Assembly: GCF_042676085.1 (NCBI RefSeq)
Contig: NZ_JBHTKH010000009.1
Location: 102,605-166,604, forward strand
Reading direction: 5' to 3'
Source of the DNA: Terrabacter terrigena
GTDB taxonomy: Bacteria; Actinomycetota; Actinomycetes; Actinomycetales; Dermatophilaceae
DNA: 64,000 bases
Positions 29,168-36,905 of this stretch are shown one piece after another. Position numbers and translations under genes: made by a program. How positions within the stretch are numbered: the stretch's first letter is position 1; each line of letters opens with the position of its first letter. The notes beneath the pieces were generated by a model. That model was not told where the DNA came from, searched no databases, and saw only the letters and a list, made by a program, of their open reading frames with translations.

Positions 29168-29503
29168 GATGCGAAGCCTGCGTCACCGGGGCCGATTTCG
29201 GCAAGCACGCCGGGCCGTGTCGGTCACGCGGCTTCCGCAGGGCGCGGCCCCGACGAGGGCTGGCGGTCGCTTCGCGCTCCGTACGGCATACGCTGACAGG
29301 CCTCGTGCCCACGTCCCACGGGGGTGCCAGATGGGGGACGTCGGCGGCGGAGGAACCCCTAGATGTTGGGGTGCGGCGACAGATCAGCTGCTGCGACACG
29401 CCGGGACGAATGGGGCTGATGTGACGTTTGTGCAGGTCAGCGACACGGCGCGCCGGAGGTTGGCGATTCGCTTGCGATCGGGGTCGCAGCGTGCCTACAG
29501 TTA
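29168..29503. other. Intergenic sequence between the histidine kinase and the NrdR control region
   Basis: No convincing gene, RNA or repeat is visible in this 336-base stretch. It should contain the promoter of the histidine kinase gene (minus strand) and, at its right end, that of nrdR-nrdJ. Confidence 0.6.
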
Positions 29504-29552
29504 CCCCTACATCTAGTAGTTACACAGATGTAAGACGTCCACATGTAGTCCC
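29504..29552 (+). promoter_or_regulatory. Candidate NrdR-box pair upstream of nrdRJ
   Basis: CCCCTACATCTAGTAG at 29504-29519 and GTCCACATGTAGTCCC at 29537-29552 resemble the partly palindromic NrdR box. Their centres are 33 bases apart, close to three helical turns as in known paired boxes. They stand out as AT-rich elements before nrdR, whose product represses ribonucleotide reductase genes when dATP is high. Confidence 0.55.
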
Positions 29553-29722
29553 CAGCGAATCGGGGGTTACACACAGGTCATCCCCATGTCGTCCCCAGGC
29601 CCATCCCCAGGCCCGCCAGGTCCCACGAACACCCGGCGCAGTCGAGGACAGGCGAGGACTGCGTACGGGACGGCCGCACCACACTGAACGACACGGTCTC
29701 GGGGAAGGGAAGGTGACCGGAC

Positions 29723-30220
29723 GTGCACTGCCCGTTCTGCCGCCACACCGACTCGCGGGTCATCGACTCGCGCACCACCGACGACGGCGCCTGCATCCGG
29801 CGCCGGCGCCAGTGCCCGCAGTGCAACCGCCGCTTCACCACGCTCGAGACCTCCAGCCTCAACGTGATCAAGCGGTCGGGCGCCTCCGAGCCGTTCAGCC
29901 GGGCCAAGGTCCTCTCCGGTGTGCGCAAGTCGTGCCAGGGCAGGCCCGTCAGCGAGGACGACCTCGCGCTCCTCGCCCAGAAGGTCGAGGAAGCGATCAG
30001 GTCGCAGGGAAACGCCGAGATCGAGGCGCACGAGGTCGGCATGGCCGTCCTCGAGCCGCTCCGCGAGCTCGACGAGGTCGCATACCTCAGGTTCGCCAGC
30101 GTGTACCAGGCGTGGGAGAGCCTCGAGGACTTCGAGGGAGCCATCGCGCTCCTTCGGGCCGAGCGCGAGGCGCTGGGGGAGGAGTCCGCTGCTCCCTCGC
30201 AGCTCGATGCACCGCGGTAA
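29723..30220 (+). CDS. nrdR: Transcriptional repressor NrdR
   Basis: 165 residues from GTG 29723. The N-terminal zinc ribbon (MHCPFCRHTDSRVIDSRTT, CPQCNRRFTT) binds DNA. The following ATP-cone domain at about 50-140 senses ATP or dATP. It represses ribonucleotide reductase genes. It lies 90 bases upstream of nrdJ, which it is expected to control as well as itself through the upstream boxes. Confidence 0.97.
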   Translation: MHCPFCRHTDSRVIDSRTTDDGACIRRRRQCPQCNRRFTTLETSSLNVIKRSGASEPFSRAKVLSGVRKSCQGRPVSEDDLALLAQKVEEAIRSQGNAEIEAHEVGMAVLEPLRELDEVAYLRFASVYQAWESLEDFEGAIALLRAEREALGEESAAPSQLDAPR

Positions 30221-30310
30221 CCACCCTCCACGAACATCTGGCACCGACCACTGTCGGTGCCATCAGCAAGACTCAAACCAGAAGCACATCGGTCAGGGAG
30301 GCCGCACGAA

Positions 30311-33244
30311 ATGACGGAGATCGGTAACCGCAGCTCACGCTCGAAGGCAAGCGCCAAGGGTGTCAAGATCGAGCGCATCTACACCACGCCCGGCGTGCAC
30401 CCGTACGACGAGGTGAAGTGGGAGAAGCGCGACGTCGTCCAGCAGAACTGGAAGACCGGCGAAACGATCTTCGAGCAGCGCGGGGTCGAGTTCCCCGACT
30501 TCTGGTCGATCAACGCGAGCACCATCGTCACGACGAAGTACTTCCGCGGCGCCGTCGGCACGGCGGCGCGTGAGGTCTCGCTCAAGCAGCTCATCGACCG
30601 GGTCGTGCTGACCTACGTCGCGGCCGGCAAGAGCAACGGCTACTTCTCCTCGGCCGCCGACGCCGAGATCTTCGAGCACGAGCTCACGTATGCGCTGCTG
30701 CACCAGGTCTTCTCGTTCAACTCGCCGGTGTGGTTCAACGTCGGCACGAAGAGCCCGCAGCAGGTCTCCGCCTGCTTCATCCTGGCCGTCGACGACTCGA
30801 TGGACTCGATCCTCAACTGGTACAAGGAGGAGGGCAAGATCTTCCAGGGCGGCTCCGGTGCCGGCCTCAACCTCTCGCGCATCCGCTCCTCCAAGGAGCT
30901 CCTCTCCTCCGGTGGCACGGCCTCCGGCCCGGTCTCGTTCATGCGCGGCGCCGACGCGTCCGCCGGCACCATCAAGTCGGGCGGCGCCACGCGACGCGCG
31001 GCCAAGATGGTCGTGCTCGACGTCGACCACCCCGACATCGAGGAGTTCGTCGAGACGAAGGCGCGCGAGGAGGACAAGATCCGCGCCCTGCGCGACGCCG
31101 GCTTCGACATGGACCTCGGCGGCAAGGACATCGTCTCCGTCCAGTACCAGAACGCCAACAACTCGGTCCGCGTCAACGACGAGTTCATGAAGGCCGTCGA
31201 GGACGGCACGAACTTCGGGCTGCGCTCGCGCCTCGACGGCAGCGTCATCGAGGAGGTCGACGCCCGCGACCTCTTCGGCAAGATCGCCAAGGCCGCGTGG
31301 GAGTGCGCCGACCCCGGCATCCAGTACGACGACACGATCAACGCGTGGCACACGAACCCCGAGACGGGCCGCATCACGGCGTCCAACCCGTGCTCCGAGT
31401 ACATGTCGCTCGACAACAGCTCGTGCAACCTGGCGTCGCTCAACCTGCTGAAGTTCCTGCGTGACGACGACACGTTCGACGGTGAGACCTTCCAGAAGGT
31501 CGCCGAGCTGGTCATCACCGCCATGGACATCTCGATCTGCTTCGCGGACTTCCCGACCGAGCCGATCGGCGAGACCACGCGCAACTACCGCCAGCTCGGC
31601 ATCGGCTACGCCAACCTCGGCGCGCTGCTCATGGCCACCGGCCACGGCTACGACTCCGAGGGTGGGCGCTCGCTCGCCGCGGCGATCACCTCGCTGCTCA
31701 CCGGCGCCGCCTACAAGCGTTCCGCCGAGATGGCCCAGGTCGTCGGTGCCTACGCCGGCTACGCCCGCAACGCCGACGCGCACAAGCGGGTCATGCGCAA
31801 GCACCAGGCCGCCAACGACAACATCAAGACCCTCGACGCGATGGACTCCGACGTCCACAAGCTCGCGACGAAGGCGTGGGACGACGTCGTCAAGCTCGGT
31901 GAGAAGCACGGCTACCGCAACGCGCAGGCGTCGGTGCTCGCCCCCACCGGCACCATCGGCTTCATGATGGACTGCGACACGACCGGCATCGAGCCGGACT
32001 TCTCCCTCGTGAAGTTCAAGAAGCTCGTCGGTGGCGGCTCGATGCAGATCGTGAACCTCACGATCCCGCGGGCCCTCAAGAAGCTCGGCTACCAGCAGGA
32101 GTCGATCGAGGCCATCGTCGAGTACATCGCCGACAAGGGCCACGTCGTCGACGCGCCCGGCCTCAAGCCGGAGCACTACGAGGTCTTCGACACCGCGATG
32201 GGCCAGCGCGCCATCTCCCCGATGGGCCACGTGCGCATGATGGCCGCGACACAGCCGTTCCTCTCCGGTGCCATCTCGAAGACGGTCAACCTGCCCGAGA
32301 CCGCCACGGTCGAGGAGATCCAGGACGTCTACATGCAGGGCTGGAAGCTCGGCATCAAGGCGCTCGCCGTCTACCGCGACAACTGCAAGGTCGGCCAGCC
32401 CCTCTCCGACGGTGGCTCCACCGCCAAGGACGCCGCTGCCGACAAGGCTGCGGCCGCTTCCGAGGTCAAGGTCGAGAAGGTCATCGAGTACCGCCCGGTT
32501 CGTCGTCGCCTGCCCAAGCGCCGCACCTCGCAGACCACCTCGTTCGCCGTCGGTGGCGCCGAGGGTTACCTCACCGCCGGCACCTACGAGAACAGCGAGC
32601 TCGGCGAGATCTTCCTCAAGTTCGGCAAGCAGGGCTCGACGCTCGCCGGTGTGATGGACGCGTTCTCGATCGCGGTGTCGGTCGGCCTCCAGTACGGTGT
32701 GCCGCTCGAGACCTACGTCGAGAAGTTCACCAACCTGCGCTTCGAGCCGGCCGGCATGACCGACGACCCCGACGTGCGCATGGCCCAGTCGCTCATGGAC
32801 TACGTCTTCCGCCGTCTGGCGCTCGACTACCTCGACTTCGACACCCGCTCGTTCATGGGCATCCACACCGCCGAGGAGCGCGCCCGCCAGGTCGAGACCG
32901 GTTCGTACGAAGCCATCGAGTCGAGCGACGACGAGGACGGCGACGAGCTGGCCGATGAGCTCGAGACGCTCCAGCAGTCCACGCCGGTCGCCAAAAAGGA
33001 GACGCCGGCGGCGAAGTCGGAGCCCAAGGTCGAGAAGGTCGGTGCCGTCGAGGTGAAGTTCGGTGCCGGCGCTGCCTCTGCTCGTGAGGCCTCGGGCGAC
33101 GTCCACTCCTCGGCCGAGCTGCTCGAGAAGTTCGGCGGCATCACCGCCGACGCCCCGATCTGCATGACCTGCGGCACGAAGATGCGTCCCGCCGGCTCCT
33201 GCTACGTGTGCGAGGGCTGCGGAAGCACCAGCGGCTGCAGCTGA
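30311..33244 (+). CDS. nrdJ: Adenosylcobalamin-dependent (class II) ribonucleotide reductase
   Basis: 977 residues with GGGAGG before ATG 30311. It reduces ribonucleotides to deoxyribonucleotides using a B12-derived radical, oxygen-independently. Seen are QVSACFILAVDDSMDSI, the active-site NPCSEYMSLDNSSCNLASLNL region with radical and redox cysteines, and APTGTIGFMMDCDTTGIEP. A TSCSxxN-like C-terminal domain resembles a zinc finger with CMTCG...CYVCEGCG and ends in GCS; such tails recycle the active-site disulfide. A highly charged Ala/Lys linker separates it at about 870-940. A terminator follows. Confidence 0.98.
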   Translation: MTEIGNRSSRSKASAKGVKIERIYTTPGVHPYDEVKWEKRDVVQQNWKTGETIFEQRGVEFPDFWSINASTIVTTKYFRGAVGTAAREVSLKQLIDRVVLTYVAAGKSNGYFSSAADAEIFEHELTYALLHQVFSFNSPVWFNVGTKSPQQVSACFILAVDDSMDSILNWYKEEGKIFQGGSGAGLNLSRIRSSKELLSSGGTASGPVSFMRGADASAGTIKSGGATRRAAKMVVLDVDHPDIEEFVETKAREEDKIRALRDAGFDMDLGGKDIVSVQYQNANNSVRVNDEFMKAVEDGTNFGLRSRLDGSVIEEVDARDLFGKIAKAAWECADPGIQYDDTINAWHTNPETGRITASNPCSEYMSLDNSSCNLASLNLLKFLRDDDTFDGETFQKVAELVITAMDISICFADFPTEPIGETTRNYRQLGIGYANLGALLMATGHGYDSEGGRSLAAAITSLLTGAAYKRSAEMAQVVGAYAGYARNADAHKRVMRKHQAANDNIKTLDAMDSDVHKLATKAWDDVVKLGEKHGYRNAQASVLAPTGTIGFMMDCDTTGIEPDFSLVKFKKLVGGGSMQIVNLTIPRALKKLGYQQESIEAIVEYIADKGHVVDAPGLKPEHYEVFDTAMGQRAISPMGHVRMMAATQPFLSGAISKTVNLPETATVEEIQDVYMQGWKLGIKALAVYRDNCKVGQPLSDGGSTAKDAAADKAAAASEVKVEKVIEYRPVRRRLPKRRTSQTTSFAVGGAEGYLTAGTYENSELGEIFLKFGKQGSTLAGVMDAFSIAVSVGLQYGVPLETYVEKFTNLRFEPAGMTDDPDVRMAQSLMDYVFRRLALDYLDFDTRSFMGIHTAEERARQVETGSYEAIESSDDEDGDELADELETLQQSTPVAKKETPAAKSEPKVEKVGAVEVKFGAGAASAREASGDVHSSAELLEKFGGITADAPICMTCGTKMRPAGSCYVCEGCGSTSGCS

Positions 33245-33264
33245 GCCTGACCACCTGAACAACC

Positions 33265-33300
33265 GAAACGGCCTGGCCCCCAGCGGGGTCAGGCCGTTTC
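33265..33300 (+). terminator. Terminator after nrdJ
   Basis: A 16-bp stem (arms 33265-33280 and 33285-33300, with one G-T pair) and a four-base CAGC loop beginning 21 bases after the nrdJ stop. Confidence 0.85.
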
Positions 33301-33654
33301 GGCGTCTCGGGCAGAACGGCGGGTCGTACCCTCCGCGGGTGGCGCCCACTCGCCCGCACGGGTGCGCGCTTCCTGTATCAGTGCGCAGTGCATCGGGCAC
33401 TGCTGACGGAAAGCCCACCTCTGGCTGAGACCCCCACCCCGGCCGGGAGCGAGCCTTCGGCGGCCTGGGTCACTGCGCATCAGGCGCAACAGGGGACGGG
33501 CGTCCGGATGTGCGTCAGTGGCCATCTGGGGCGCCTCGGTTGCGGGTTCGGTAAGACGAGCGACTTCCGACGCGCTAACACGTACGCGACTCGCTCACCC
33601 AAGCGCTTCGCCGAGTGGTCGTCTGCGGTCGGCCGACCAGCCAAGGAGGAACAC
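33301..33654. other. Noncoding interval upstream of the patatin gene
   Basis: About 350 bases with no convincing gene. A small hairpin (GCAGTGC 33385-33391 with GCACTGC 33397-33403) and a GCTAACA element near 33575 are the only visible structures. Reading frames here show no domain. Confidence 0.55.
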
Positions 33655-33714
33655 ATGCGTACCACGGTCTGCCACCGGTCTCGTTCCTCGCACGCGGCGC
33701 GACCCAGAACCTGA
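33655..33714 (+). CDS. Small upstream reading frame coupled to the patatin gene
   Basis: 19 codons starting at ATG 33655, six bases after a very strong Shine-Dalgarno AAGGAGG (33643-33649). Its TGA at 33712-33714 is two bases before the GTG that best starts the patatin domain, and that GTG has no good binding site of its own. The peptide is basic (Arg/His/Ser-rich) and resembles no family. A translational-coupling leader is the simplest reading; a frameshift in the assembly is the alternative. Confidence 0.5.
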   Translation: MRTTVCHRSRSSHAARPRT

Positions 33715-33716
33715 AC

Positions 33717-34619
33717 GTGACCACAGCGTTCGTGTTGACGGGTGGCGGGAGCCTCGGTGCTGTGCAGGTCGGCATGCTGACCGCCCTGCACGAGCACGGT
33801 GTCCGCCCCGACCTGCTCGTCGGCACGTCCGTCGGTGCGGTCAATGCGGCATACCTCGGGGGGCCTGGACGCAGCGCCGACCGACTGCGCACGCTCGCGT
33901 CGCTGTGGGAGCGCATGCGTCGGCAGGACGTCTTCGCCGTCGACCTGCGCCGCTGGTTCGGCGCTGTCCGAGGTGCACGCGCCTCGTTCTTCGACGGCGA
34001 GGGCCTCGACCAGCTGCTCCGTCGCAACCTCGGCTACGAGCTCCTCGAGCAGGCGCGGATCCCCGTGGAGGTCACCTCGACCGACCTCGTCACCGGACAG
34101 GGTCTGGTGCTCGACAGCGGGCCGGTGGTCAGCGCGGTCCGAGCCTCGGCGGCCGTTCCTGGGGTGCTCCCTCCGGTGGCCAGGGACGGCCGCACCCTCG
34201 TCGACGGCGCCATCGGCGAGCTCGACCTGCTAGCTCACACCGCGGCCCGCGGCGTGAGCGACATCTACCTCCTCCCGGCCGGCTACCCGTGCGCCGGTGC
34301 CCGCCCCACCTCAGCCCTGGGCGCGGCCCTGACGGCGCTCAGCCTCCTGCTGCACCGGCAGCTGATGGCGCAGGTGAACGGCTACCGCGGCGATGCCCGG
34401 CTCCACGTCGTCCCGCCGCTGTGCCCGTTGGCGGTGTCTCCGGCCGACTTCACCCAGACGGCGACACTCCTCACCCGGGCACGCGGGACGACCAGTGACT
34501 GGCTCGAGGGCCGGCACCGGCTCGAGGACGCGAGCGTCCTGGCGCTCCACGTCCATCACCGTCCGCCGCACACCGCGGCGGAGCGCGCTACCCATCCCGA
34601 GGAAGGGCTGATCAGATGA
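33717..34619 (+). CDS. Patatin-like phospholipase
   Basis: 300 residues. The oxyanion motif GGGSLG is at 9-14, the nucleophile Ser38 lies in GTSVG, and the catalytic Asp sits in VDGAIGE near 163-169, making the Ser-Asp dyad of patatins. It has no signal peptide and probably hydrolyses acyl lipids at the membrane surface. folE overlaps by four bases, so the two share a transcript. The start is GTG 33717; upstream in-frame sequence to 33615 carries no family features. Confidence 0.92.
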   Translation: MTTAFVLTGGGSLGAVQVGMLTALHEHGVRPDLLVGTSVGAVNAAYLGGPGRSADRLRTLASLWERMRRQDVFAVDLRRWFGAVRGARASFFDGEGLDQLLRRNLGYELLEQARIPVEVTSTDLVTGQGLVLDSGPVVSAVRASAAVPGVLPPVARDGRTLVDGAIGELDLLAHTAARGVSDIYLLPAGYPCAGARPTSALGAALTALSLLLHRQLMAQVNGYRGDARLHVVPPLCPLAVSPADFTQTATLLTRARGTTSDWLEGRHRLEDASVLALHVHHRPPHTAAERATHPEEGLIR

Positions 34620-35257
34620 ACCCCGCACCCGCGTCCCAGGCCACCGCCCCCACGGCGCACCACCGCACTCGTCCAGCGTGGCGAGGCACCGGAGCAGTCG
34701 CTGAACCCGACCTCGAGCGGGCCACGACGGGGGCGCGGATCCTGCTGGAGGCGTTGGGAATCGACTTGGAGAACGAGTCGATGGCGCGAACCCCCGAACG
34801 GATGGCCGCCTCGTTCGTCGAGCTGATCACACCGCGCCCCTTCCAGCTGACCACGTTCCCGAACGACGGCGGCTACGACGAGCTCATCGTCGCCCGCAGC
34901 ATCCCGGTCCGGTCGCTCTGCGAGCACCACATGCTGCCGTTCATCGGCACGGCGCACATCGGGTATCTCCCAGGTGAACGAATCCTGGGCCTTTCGAAGC
35001 TGGCCCGGGTTCTCGAGCACTTCTCGTCGCGTCCCCAGGTGCAGGAGCGCCTCACCGTCCAAGTGGCCAACTGGCTGGAGGCGCAGCTCGGACCCGTGGG
35101 AGTCGGCGTGGTCATCGAGGCCGAGCACCTCTGCATGACCCTCCGCGGCGTCCAGGCCCCCGGGACCACGACGATCACCTCGAGCCTGCTGGGCGTCCTG
35201 CGCGAGGACTCGCGGTCGAGGGCGGAGTTCCTCGCGCTGACGCGTCCTCCGCGCTGA
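34616..35257 (+). CDS. folE: GTP cyclohydrolase I
   Basis: 213 residues. It converts GTP to dihydroneopterin triphosphate, the first step of tetrahydrofolate synthesis. The zinc and active-site residues are in SIPVRSLCEHHMLPFIGTAHIGYLPG, with a second Cys in EAEHLCMTLRGV. The N-terminal 30 residues are variable. The ATG overlaps the patatin stop. Folate genes folP and folK do not follow, so this may be a second folE copy outside the main folate operon. The last codons fall in a 17-bp tandem repeat. Confidence 0.95.
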   Translation: MNPAPASQATAPTAHHRTRPAWRGTGAVAEPDLERATTGARILLEALGIDLENESMARTPERMAASFVELITPRPFQLTTFPNDGGYDELIVARSIPVRSLCEHHMLPFIGTAHIGYLPGERILGLSKLARVLEHFSSRPQVQERLTVQVANWLEAQLGPVGVGVVIEAEHLCMTLRGVQAPGTTTITSSLLGVLREDSRSRAEFLALTRPPR

Positions 35258-35339
35258 CCCGTCCTCCGCGCCGACGCGTCCTCCGCGCCGACGCGTCCTC
35301 CGCACTGACGGGTCGTCCGCGCCGACGCATCCTCCGCGC
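35238..35339. repeat. 17-bp tandem repeat, six copies, across the folE stop
   Basis: Copies start at 35238, 35255, 35272, 35289, 35306 and 35323 with the unit CGACGCGTCCTCCGCGC and one to three differences each, then a partial copy. The first overlaps the end of folE and its stop codon is in the second. A 17-base period is not a codon multiple, so it is not maintained for protein. Confidence 0.95.
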
Positions 35340-35401
35340 CGAGGCGCCGACGGGTGCAGGATGGGCTGGTCGGGCAGTGTTGCACGCGCGAGAGGACGGA
35401 C

Positions 35402-36787
35402 ATGGCCACACCGAGTCCTGGCTACTCCATCACCATCCGGGTCGAGTTGCCGGCCGCATCCAACGCCACAGCTGCCCTCACCACCGCGGTGGCCTCCGCG
35501 GGAGGGGCGCTCACCGCGCTCGACGTCGCCGAGAGCCGCACCGACCGGCTCGTCGTCGACGTCACGTGTGACACGACGGACGAGGAGCACGGACGGCTGA
35601 TCACGGACGCCATCGCCGCGATTCCCGGTGCGCTGGTGCGCAAGGTCAGCGACCAGACCTTCCTGCTGCACCTCGGCGGCAAGATCGAGGTCGTTCCCAA
35701 GGTGCCGCTGAAGCACCGCGACGATCTCTCCCGTGCCTACACACCGGGGGTTGCCCGCATCTGCCGCGCGATCGCCGAGCATCCCGAGGACGCCCGGCGC
35801 CTCACCATCAAACGCAACACAGTGGCCGTCGTCACGGATGGCACGGCCGTACTCGGACTGGGCAACATCGGACCGTTGGCAGCGCTGCCCGTCATGGAGG
35901 GAAAGGCCGCGCTGTTCAAGCAGTTCGGGGGAGTCGACGCGTGGCCGGTCTGCCTCGACACGCAGGACTCCGACCAGATCGTCGAGATCGTCCGCGCCAT
36001 CGCTCCGGTCTACGGGGGCATCAACCTGGAGGACATCTCGGCCCCGCGCTGCTTCGAGATCGAGCGGCGGCTGCGTGAGCTGCTCGACATCCCGGTCTTC
36101 CACGACGACCAGCACGGCACGGCGATCGTCGTGCTCGCTGCACTGAAGAACGCGCTCCGTGTCGTCGGCAAGTCGATCGACGACGTGCGCATCGTCGTCT
36201 CCGGCGTGGGCGCGGCCGGTCACGCCATCATCCGGCTCCTGCTCAGCCAGGGCGCGACCGACATCGTCGCGGCCGGGCGTGAGGGCGCGGTCCACAACGG
36301 CGACAAGGACATGGAGCCCTTTCGCCGGTGGATCGCCGACCACACCAACGCCCGCCGCGAGAGTGGCTCGCTCAGCGAGATCCTCGCTGGCGCGGATGTC
36401 TTCATCGGGGTCTCGGCGCCCGACCTGCTGACGGGCGACGACATCGCGACCATGGCCGACGACGCGATCGTCTTCGCACTCGCCAACCCGGTCCCGGAGG
36501 TCGACCCCATCGCCGCCGGTGAGCACGCCGCCGTGGTCGCAACCGGCCGCTCCGACCACCCGAACCAGATCAACAACGTGCTGGTGTTCCCGGGCTTCTT
36601 CCGTGGCCTGCTCGATGCCGGGGTCTCCGACATCACCGACGACATGATGGTCGCCGCGGCCACGGCGATCGCCGACACGGTCGAGCCCGGCGAGCTCAAC
36701 GCGAGCTTCATCATCCCCAGCGTCTTCGACTCCACCATCGCCCCTGCGGTGGCCGCGGCCGTATGCCGTGTGGCGGGCACTTCCTGA
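35402..36787 (+). CDS. NAD-dependent malic enzyme with N-terminal ACT domain
   Basis: 461 residues. It oxidatively decarboxylates malate to pyruvate. An ACT domain is at residues 1-85. The malic domain contains YTPGVARICRAI and VVTDGTAVLGLGNIGPLAALPVMEGKAALF-type sequence, the catalytic lysine and metal-binding acidic residues. The NAD-binding domain has VVSGVGAAGHAII and ALANPVPE. NAD preference follows the family. AGAGGA precedes the ATG. It lies between the tandem repeat and a palindromic terminator. Confidence 0.94.
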   Translation: MATPSPGYSITIRVELPAASNATAALTTAVASAGGALTALDVAESRTDRLVVDVTCDTTDEEHGRLITDAIAAIPGALVRKVSDQTFLLHLGGKIEVVPKVPLKHRDDLSRAYTPGVARICRAIAEHPEDARRLTIKRNTVAVVTDGTAVLGLGNIGPLAALPVMEGKAALFKQFGGVDAWPVCLDTQDSDQIVEIVRAIAPVYGGINLEDISAPRCFEIERRLRELLDIPVFHDDQHGTAIVVLAALKNALRVVGKSIDDVRIVVSGVGAAGHAIIRLLLSQGATDIVAAGREGAVHNGDKDMEPFRRWIADHTNARRESGSLSEILAGADVFIGVSAPDLLTGDDIATMADDAIVFALANPVPEVDPIAAGEHAAVVATGRSDHPNQINNVLVFPGFFRGLLDAGVSDITDDMMVAAATAIADTVEPGELNASFIIPSVFDSTIAPAVAAAVCRVAGTS

Positions 36788-36857
36788 CCGGAGCCCTCAC
36801 CGGCCGGCTGGGTGCCCGGCCCTGATCCTCGGGGTCGCTCGTCATCGAGGACGAGAA

Positions 36858-36883
36858 GGGGGCTCGCCGGCCGGCGAGCCCCC
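36858..36883. terminator. Bidirectional palindromic terminator
   Basis: A perfect 26-bp palindrome (arms GGGGGCTCGCCGG 36858-36870 and CCGGCGAGCCCCC 36871-36883) between malic enzyme and the converging giant secreted protein gene. Confidence 0.8.
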
Positions 36884-36905
36884 TCCCGTCTGTGCCATCG
36901 AGCGG

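Noticed and set aside
29555..29722. Cobalamin riboswitch before nrdRJ
   Set aside because: No B12 box or pairing was found in the leader; control is better explained by NrdR boxes.
30335..33418. 1027-codon minus-strand frame opposite nrdJ
   Set aside because: A GC-rich antisense shadow; nrdJ has all active-site motifs.
33421..33470. Possible TPP riboswitch (CTGAGA near a run of C residues)
   Set aside because: The second required element ACCTGATC is absent and patatin-folE is not a thiamine target.
34556..36559. 667-codon minus-strand frame opposite folE and malic enzyme
   Set aside because: Both plus-strand proteins are well conserved; the frame includes the 17-bp repeat as translated repeats and nothing else.
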